From Caldilineaceae bacterium (GTDB lineage: Bacteria > Chloroflexota > Anaerolineae > Caldilineales > Caldilineaceae), in contig WGCB01000159.1 of assembly GCA_015494005.1 (NCBI GenBank), positions 1-5,708 on the forward strand: a stretch of DNA of 5,708 nucleotides, written 5' to 3'. The notes beneath the pieces were generated by a model. That model saw nothing but the letters and a program-made list of their open reading frames with translations, was not told the origin of the DNA and did not search any database. Numbering within the stretch: position 1 is the stretch's first letter; every line of letters begins with the position of its first letter. Of this stretch, positions 1-5,708 are shown in pieces. Made by a program: the position numbers and the translations under genes.

Positions 1-209
1 GGTGACAAGGGTGGGTAAGGCGAGTGTAGGATAGACTAAGTCCAGGATAGCACATCTGGGGAAAAGCGCAAGTCCCGAAAAACGCAAGAGGAGGCCCCAG
101 GGCGCCCATAGGCGGGGCGAGCCCGCTTCTTGCCCCGCCCACTCTCGGAGGGAAAGGGATGGGTGTCCGGAACGCTCTGTGTCATTGCATTTTTGTGCAT
201 TATCCCGAG
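1..209. other. Upstream region without a recognisable gene
   Basis: I see no convincing gene here. Forward frames meet stop codons early (TAA at 16-18, TAG at 32-34), so at most the last few codons of an upstream gene could be present, and nothing identifies one. The stretch contains the 8-bp palindrome GGGCGCCC (100-107) and a GC-rich inverted repeat (111-139, listed separately). An ATG at 159 has a purine-rich GGAGGG before it, but its frame runs across the promoter and the leader-peptide gene and resembles nothing I know. The stretch most likely holds upstream promoter DNA and the boundary with the preceding gene. Confidence 0.5.
111..139. repeat. GC-rich inverted repeat upstream of the ilv promoter
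   Basis: GGCGGGGC (111-118) is perfectly complementary to GCCCCGCC (132-139). The stem can be extended inward by G119-T131 and A120-T130, leaving a 9-base loop. No T-run follows on either strand, so it does not look like an intrinsic terminator. It lies about 70 bp upstream of the -35 box and could be a protein-binding site or the remains of an upstream gene's end. Its function is unknown. Confidence 0.5.
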
Positions 210-239
210 TTGCAAAAGTTCTGCGTCTCGTTTTATAAT
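210..239 (+). promoter_or_regulatory. Sigma-70-type promoter of the ilv leader and operon
   Basis: A TTGCAA -35 hexamer (210-215; consensus TTGACA) is followed by an 18-bp spacer and a perfect TATAAT -10 hexamer (234-239). Transcription would be expected to begin at about A247. This is the best promoter I found in the intergenic region. It is correctly placed to drive the leader peptide, the attenuator and then ilvBNC-pyk. The local sequence is AT-rich against a GC-rich background. Function is inferred; no start site has been measured. Confidence 0.75.
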
Positions 240-246
240 AGCCCCC

Positions 247-361
247 AGCCTCGGTCAGCTCAGACAACGGCGTTTCCTGACCGGTTTCCCGGTGCGATGG
301 GTGCAACGCCGCATCCTCTCAGGCGAAATCCCCAGGCAGCTGTTCCATAACAGGCAGATCC
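247..361 (+). other. 5' part of the ilv leader RNA, with nested hairpins
   Basis: This untranslated stretch lies between the predicted transcription start and the leader-peptide start codon. It can form a stem of CGGCGTT (268-274) with AACGCCG (305-311). This encloses a smaller hairpin, ACCGG (280-284) with CCGGT (289-293). Near the 3' end, CTGTT (340-344) can pair with AACAG (349-353), placing the AGG of the leader peptide's weak ribosome site (352-354) partly in a stem. CAGGCAG occurs twice (333-339 and 351-357). I recognise no known riboswitch here. The folds were found by eye and their stability was not calculated. Confidence 0.4.
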
Positions 362-487
362 ATGTCCATGTTGCCCATGCTCTCCAACCTGCTTCTTAGC
401 ATCCTTATTAGCCTCGTGGCCGTACGCATTATCGGCGGCCTGGGGCCATTTCGGGTTGGAGAAGTGACGGGGGTGCCGCAGCAGTAG
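362..487 (+). CDS. ilv operon leader peptide (attenuation peptide)
   Basis: This is a 41-codon ORF (ATG 362, TAG 485-487). Residues 10-24 form a block in which 11 of 15 are Leu, Ile or Val (LLLSILISLVAVRII). Those are the end products of the pathway encoded downstream. Several of these codons (CTT, ATT, GTA) are ones the ilv genes themselves use little, preferring CTG/CTC, ATC and GTG/GTC. The ribosome site is modest: AGG at 352-354, seven bases before the ATG; ATG 368 is an in-frame alternative. RNA segments 1 and 2 of the attenuator lie inside the coding sequence, and the terminator begins 23 bases after the stop codon. Known leader peptides of ilv operons work by ribosome stalling when charged branched-chain tRNA is scarce, and I infer the same here. 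The alternative is a small one-helix membrane protein, since residues 10-24 are hydrophobic enough, but the RNA pairing favours a leader peptide. Confidence 0.8.
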   Translation: MSMLPMLSNLLLSILISLVAVRIIGGLGPFRVGEVTGVPQQ

Positions 488-537
488 CCGCCTCCCGCAG
501 GTCAACGTAGACCCTTCCCAACCGGGAAGGGTTTTTT
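381..537 (+). promoter_or_regulatory. Transcription attenuator of the ilvBNC operon
   Basis: Four RNA segments can form alternative helices. Segment 1 (TCTCCAACC, 381-389) is perfectly complementary to segment 2 (GGTTGGAGA, 454-462), and U390-G453 and G391-C452 extend the helix. Segment 2 (454-464) can instead pair with segment 3 (514-523): GGTTGG with CCAACC read antiparallel, a bulged A460, then GAAG with CTTC. Segment 3 is also the 5' arm and loop of the terminator (511-532), so 2:3 and 3:4 exclude each other. Predicted working: a ribosome stalled on the early Leu/Ile codons covers segment 1, so 2:3 forms and RNA polymerase reads into ilvB. With ample charged tRNA, or with no translation, 1:2 forms and termination follows. 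The pairings are read directly from the sequence; the mechanism is inferred from characterised amino acid operon leaders. Confidence 0.8.
511..537 (+). terminator. Intrinsic terminator within the ilv leader
   Basis: ACCCTTCCC (511-519) and GGGAAGGGT (524-532) form a perfect 9-bp stem with the loop AACC. The stem runs directly into a run of six T (532-537). It lies after the leader-peptide stop codon and about 146 bases before the ilvB start, so it would stop transcription before the structural genes unless prevented. Its 5' arm is also a pairing partner of the antiterminator. Confidence 0.92.
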
Positions 538-683
538 GTTATCCAGGCGAGGCCACGCAGAGATAGGGAAGGGCCCACCATCCTGCTCACCTCGTTTTCC
601 ATAAACCGTTCCGCTGCTCACGTGTATTCGTCTTCATTTCACCCTGAGGTCTCTACCATTTTCGATCCGCAGGAGAGAACATC
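538..683 (+). other. Leader RNA between the attenuator and ilvB
   Basis: There is no gene in this stretch. It contains a second copy of GGGAAGGG (566-573), identical to the 3' arm of the terminator (524-531), so it could also pair with the CCCTTCCC arm at 512-519. No convincing second promoter is visible. It ends in the ilvB ribosome site AGGAG (671-675), eight bases before the ilvB ATG. Confidence 0.45.
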
Positions 684-2486
<1,803 letters not shown>

Positions 2487-2491
2487 TCCCC

Positions 2492-2538
2492 ATGCCAGCC
2501 ATGCCAGCCATGCCAGCTTCCAACTTCCAACTTCCAAT
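2492..2538. repeat. Two adjoining short tandem repeats between ilvB and ilvN
   Basis: Three copies of a 9-mer (ATGCCAGCC at 2492-2500 and 2501-2509, ATGCCAGCT at 2510-2518) run directly into three copies of a heptamer (TTCCAAC at 2518-2524 and 2525-2531, TTCCAAT at 2532-2538). Together they fill most of the 77-bp gap between the ilvB stop and the ilvN start. They contain no obvious hairpin. The ilvN frame is open through them, so starting at ATG 2492 would add 24 residues to IlvN (repeating Met-Pro-Ala). Family alignment and the ribosome site favour ATG 2564 instead. Such runs are prone to replication slippage. Confidence 0.85.
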
Positions 2539-2563
2539 TTCCCTTGAAGAACGAGGTGCAACC

Positions 2564-3100
2564 ATGAAACACACCCTGGTGGCCTGGATGCGGGACAAAC
2601 CCGGCGTGCTGAACCGGGTCTCCGGCCTGCTGCGGCGCCGCAACTTCAACATCGACAGCCTACAGGTCAGCCACAGCGAGACGCCCGGCGTCAGCCGCAT
2701 GACCTTCGTGGTGGACGGCGACGACCGTATGGTGGATCAGGTGGTCAAGCAGCTGATCAAGCTGGTGGATGTGATCCGAGTGGAGAACATCTCCGAGAAG
2801 CCGGCGGTGATCCGAGAGATGGCCTTGGTCCGGGTGCGCACCACCCCGGAAACCCGCTCGGAGATCATGCAGTTTGTGGACATCTACCGGGGCCAGATCG
2901 TGGACGTGGCCCTGGACAGCATGGTCATCCAGCTGGTGGGCACGGAGGAGAAGGTGGACTCGGCCATCGATCTGCTCCAGAATTTCGGCATCAAGGAGAT
3001 GGTGCGCACGGGCCGGGTGGCCCTGCTGCGGGGCCGCTCCGGCCGATCCCGAAAACGAGGCACCGCGGTCTGGCGGGCCCAGAGCAACGGCCACGGCTAG
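2564..3100 (+). CDS. ilvN: Acetohydroxyacid synthase, small regulatory subunit
   Basis: This subunit stimulates IlvB and gives feedback inhibition by branched-chain amino acids, usually valine. At 178 residues it is slightly longer than E. coli IlvH (about 163). The N-terminal ACT domain (about 3-76) starts with the [13 protein letters not shown] block (11-23) and NFNIDSL (27-33). It aligns without gaps to my recollection of E. coli IlvH, keeping valine-site Gly14 and Asn29, with Asp11 in place of Asn11. [10 protein letters not shown] (64-73) closes the domain. The C-terminal ALS small-subunit domain covers about 83-157, with [12 protein letters not shown] (104-115). A basic, low-complexity tail (158-178) extends beyond the usual end. 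ATG 2564 has GAGGTG at 2553-2558. The gene sits 77 bp after ilvB, within the same transcription unit. Valine sensitivity is expected from the family, not shown. Confidence 0.96.
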   Translation: MKHTLVAWMRDKPGVLNRVSGLLRRRNFNIDSLQVSHSETPGVSRMTFVVDGDDRMVDQVVKQLIKLVDVIRVENISEKPAVIREMALVRVRTTPETRSEIMQFVDIYRGQIVDVALDSMVIQLVGTEEKVDSAIDLLQNFGIKEMVRTGRVALLRGRSGRSRKRGTAVWRAQSNGHG

Positions 3101-3148
3101 ACGAAGACGCGTTTGCGGTTCCCAGCAACCCAACAACACCTTCACACT

Positions 3149-3174
3149 CAACCACAGAAAGCAACCACAGAAAG
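3149..3174. repeat. 13-bp tandem direct repeat in front of ilvC
   Basis: CAACCACAGAAAG occurs twice back to back (3149-3161 and 3162-3174) in the 84-bp ilvN-ilvC gap. The downstream copy ends ten bases before the ilvC ATG. Its GAAAG is the only purine-rich stretch that could serve as a ribosome site there, and it is a weak one. The duplication is therefore close enough to influence ilvC translation, but no role can be shown. There is no internal promoter or terminator that I can recognise. Confidence 0.8.
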
Positions 3175-3184
3175 TGACGATCTC

Positions 3185-4189
3185 ATGGCAACCATCTACT
3201 ACGAGAACCAAGCAGACCTGGAACGATTGAAAGGGCGCAAGATCGCCATCATCGGCTACGGCAGCCAGGGCCACGCCCACGCCCTGAACCTGCAGGACAG
3301 CGGCATGGACGTGCGGGTCGGCCTGCACGAGGGCAGCAAGAGCTGGTCCAAGGCCGAAGCGGATGGCCTGAAGGTCATGAGCGTGGCCGACGCCACCAAG
3401 GAAGCGGACATGATCATGATCCTGATCCCGGATCCCATCCAGGGCCAGGTCTACCAGGAGCAGATCGCCCCTCACCTGGAGCCGGGCAACACCCTCATGT
3501 TCGCCCACGGCTTCAACATCCGCTTCGGCCAGATCGTGCCGCCGGAGGATGTGGACGTCTCCATGGTGGCGCCCAAGGCCCCGGGCCACCGGGTGCGGGA
3601 GGTCTTCCAGGAGGGCTCCGGCGTGCCGGCGCTGGTGGCCGTCCACCAGGACGCTTCGGGCCACGCCCTGGAGTACGCCCTGGCCTACGCCAAGGGGCTG
3701 GGCTGCACCCGGGCTGGTGTGCTCCAGACCACCTTCGAGGAGGAGACGGAGACGGACCTCTTCGGCGAACAGGTGGTCCTCTGCGGCGGGGTCAGCGAGC
3801 TGGTGAAGAGCGCCTTCGACACCCTGGTGGACGCAGGGTACCAGCCGGAGATCGCCTACTTCGAGTGCCTCCACGAGCTGAAGCTCATCGTGGACCTGAT
3901 GTACGAGGGCGGGCTCAGCTACATGCGCTACAGCGTGAGCGACACCGCGGAGTACGGCGACTACCGCAGCGGCCCTCGGGTCATCACCGATGAGACCCGG
4001 GAAGCCATGCGCCAGATCCTGGAGGAGATCCGCTCCGGCGCCTTCGCGGAGGAGTGGATGGACGAGTACCACAGCGGCGGCAAGAAGTACCTGGCCATCC
4101 GAGCCCAGGAGCAGCAGCTGCCCATCGAGCAGGTGGGCCGGCAGCTGCGCCGGATGATGAGCTTCCTGGACGCCAAAGAGGTGAAGTAG
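3185..4189 (+). CDS. ilvC: Ketol-acid reductoisomerase (class I)
   Basis: This enzyme catalyses the Mg2+-dependent alkyl migration and NAD(P)H reduction of acetolactate and acetohydroxybutyrate to the dihydroxy acids, using the product of IlvBN. At 334 residues it has class I (short) length. The Rossmann domain carries [13 protein letters not shown] (24-36), and AHGFNI (107-112) contains His108. The helical C-terminal domain supplies Mg ligands Asp191 and Glu195 (DLFGEQ) and Glu227 and Glu231 (ECLHE). Substrate-contact Ser252 lies in the [10 protein letters not shown] motif (250-259). In the cofactor loop (47-53), Ser51 and Ser53 are typical of NADPH users, but His48 replaces the Arg often found there. 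No Asp or Glu replaces the phosphate-binding serines, so NADPH is favoured. ATG 3185 is chosen because the conserved N-terminus begins there; upstream in-frame sequence is not conserved. The ribosome site is weak. Confidence 0.97.
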   Translation: MATIYYENQADLERLKGRKIAIIGYGSQGHAHALNLQDSGMDVRVGLHEGSKSWSKAEADGLKVMSVADATKEADMIMILIPDPIQGQVYQEQIAPHLEPGNTLMFAHGFNIRFGQIVPPEDVDVSMVAPKAPGHRVREVFQEGSGVPALVAVHQDASGHALEYALAYAKGLGCTRAGVLQTTFEEETETDLFGEQVVLCGGVSELVKSAFDTLVDAGYQPEIAYFECLHELKLIVDLMYEGGLSYMRYSVSDTAEYGDYRSGPRVITDETREAMRQILEEIRSGAFAEEWMDEYHSGGKKYLAIRAQEQQLPIEQVGRQLRRMMSFLDAKEVK

Positions 4190-4194
4190 CCCCC

Positions 4195-5354
<1,160 letters not shown>

Positions 5355-5355
<1 letters not shown>

Positions 5356-5392
5356 CGCCACATGGAGTAACACGAGTCACACCACCTGGCGC
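5355..5392. repeat. Inverted repeat at the pyk stop codon
   Basis: GCGCCA (5355-5360, beginning on the last base of the pyk stop codon) is perfectly complementary to TGGCGC (5387-5392). The enclosed sequence includes a near-duplicate GAGTAACAC / GAGTCACAC with one mismatch. No T-run follows, so this is not an intrinsic terminator. It may be an mRNA-stabilising hairpin or a processing site, or chance. Transcription probably continues into the downstream ORFs. Confidence 0.4.
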
Positions 5393-5403
5393 CTGTTCCA
5401 AGG

Positions 5404-5415
5404 AAAGGAGGTGAT
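5404..5415 (+). promoter_or_regulatory. Extended, near-perfect Shine-Dalgarno sequence
   Basis: AAAGGAGGTGAT matches the complement of the usual 3' end of bacterial 16S rRNA over 12 bases, far better than the ribosome sites of ilvB, ilvN, ilvC or pyk. The GGAGG core (5407-5411) lies eight bases before ATG 5420, the ideal distance. An ATG at 5414 overlaps the site and is too close to be the main start. This is the chief reason for calling the small ORF that follows. Confidence 0.75.
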
Positions 5416-5419
5416 GGGC

Positions 5420-5584
5420 ATGGACGATGGCCTTAGCGACCTTACCCAGCTGTTCTCGGAGGGCCCTGCGGGGCTCCCCATGACCGGCGCCCCGGTGGGT
5501 TGCCCCGGTCTCTCAGTGCAGATCCGTGCAGATCGTTCCACCATCATCTCAGGAAGGAAAGACGACCATGAACAAGCCAGTTAA
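5420..5584 (+). CDS. Small ORF of unknown function (54 residues)
   Basis: I do not recognise this protein. It begins MDDGLSDLTQLFSEG and ends at TAA 5582-5584. It is hydrophilic overall with a Gly/Pro-rich middle, one Cys (residue 28), and no signal peptide, membrane segment or domain that I can see. The case for translation rests on the extended Shine-Dalgarno sequence at 5404-5415. Its last 17 bases overlap the next gene in another frame, an arrangement typical of translational coupling. It could be a genuine small protein, a leader ORF controlling the next gene, or a decayed coding remnant. Unlike the ilv leader peptide, it is not enriched in one amino acid type. Its codons are less biased to G/C at third positions in the second half than those of pyk. 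Confidence 0.45.
   Translation: MDDGLSDLTQLFSEGPAGLPMTGAPVGCPGLSVQIRADRSTIISGRKDDHEQAS
5516..5534. repeat. 9-bp direct repeat with 10-bp spacing
   Basis: GTGCAGATC occurs at 5516-5524 and again at 5526-5534, separated by one base. It lies inside the small ORF, about 35 bp before the next start codon. The one-helical-turn spacing could suit a regulator-binding site, but a simple local duplication explains it equally well. Confidence 0.5.
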
Positions 5585-5708
5585 CGGCGCATCCAACGGC
5601 AGCGTCGAGACGCCCCAGCCGGAGGAACCGGCCGTAGACGTAACCCAGTTCGCCATCGACGACATCAACGAGTACGCCCGCTCCATCGCCCACGGCAACG
5701 TGGTCCTC
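5568..5708 (+). CDS. Start of an unidentified gene, cut off by the window end
   Basis: Forty-seven codons from ATG 5568 stay open to the last base of the window, and the protein continues beyond it. The ribosome site is the purine-rich AGGAAGGAAAG (5551-5561). The first 25 residues are polar and rich in Pro, Glu, Asn and Gly, as in a disordered N-terminal tail. From about residue 25 the sequence turns into what may be a folded domain (VTQFAIDDINEYARSIAHG). Its third positions are mostly G or C, as in the ilv genes, which supports real coding. I do not recognise the family and assign no function. The overlap with the small ORF and the lack of a terminator after pyk suggest it is read as part of, or together with, the ilv-pyk transcription unit. 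Confidence 0.75.
   Translation, partial: MNKPVNGASNGSVETPQPEEPAVDVTQFAIDDINEYARSIAHGNVVL

Noticed and set aside
130..399. Forward ORFs starting near 130 and 159
   Set aside because: They run across the promoter and into the leader-peptide gene in other frames, encode nothing recognisable and lack the third-position G/C bias of the real genes. ATG 159 does have a purine-rich site before it, so a very small doubt remains.
247..540. T-box riboswitch in the ilv leader
   Set aside because: GGGGGTGCCGCAG at 468-480 loosely recalls the T-box core, but the conserved AGGGTGGNACCGCG sequence is absent. The stretch lies inside the leader-peptide ORF, and the peptide with its alternative helices explains the region better.
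3113..3184. Earlier start for ilvC at ATG 3113
   Set aside because: The added 24 residues derive from the repeat-bearing gap and are not family-like. The conserved start MATIYYENQ lies at 3185.
4054..4194. Earlier start for pyruvate kinase at ATG 4054
   Set aside because: It would add 47 residues encoded within ilvC that do not resemble the family. ATG 4195 gives the conserved N-terminus directly before ATIGPA and follows a ribosome-site-like sequence.

Overview
The window is high-GC bacterial DNA. It carries a compact branched-chain amino acid operon read entirely on the + strand: ilvB, ilvN, ilvC and a pyruvate kinase gene (pyk), followed by a small ORF and the first 47 codons of another gene. 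The synthase and reductoisomerase sequences, and the heptamer tandem repeats between genes, would fit a Chloroflexota-like organism. That placement is recalled family resemblance, not something computed, and is only moderately secure.

Positions 1-683 hold no structural gene but appear to be a complete regulatory leader. A sigma-70-type promoter (TTGCAA, 18-bp spacer, TATAAT; 210-239) would start RNA near 247. The RNA encodes a 41-residue peptide (362-487) with a block rich in Leu, Ile and Val. It ends in a near-ideal intrinsic terminator (511-537) upstream of ilvB. Four segments can pair in mutually exclusive ways: 1:2 (381-391 with 452-462), 2:3 (454-464 with 514-523) and 3:4 (511-519 with 524-532). 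This is the layout of ribosome-mediated transcription attenuation, and it is the most striking element of the window.

Positions 684-4189 encode acetohydroxyacid synthase (catalytic IlvB, regulatory IlvN) and ketol-acid reductoisomerase (IlvC), the first two steps of valine, isoleucine and leucine synthesis. Five bases after ilvC begins a pyruvate kinase of 386 residues. It has the A and B domains with the catalytic residues, but no recognisable C-terminal regulatory domain. Its residues at the K+ site are those of the K+-independent class. Pyruvate is the substrate of IlvBN, so this linkage places a pyruvate-producing enzyme in the same transcription unit as the pathway that consumes it.

Positions 5356-5708 hold an inverted repeat at the pyk stop codon, an unusually strong Shine-Dalgarno sequence preceding a 54-residue ORF, and an overlapping downstream gene cut off by the window end. 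No terminator is visible after pyk, so transcription may continue into these genes.
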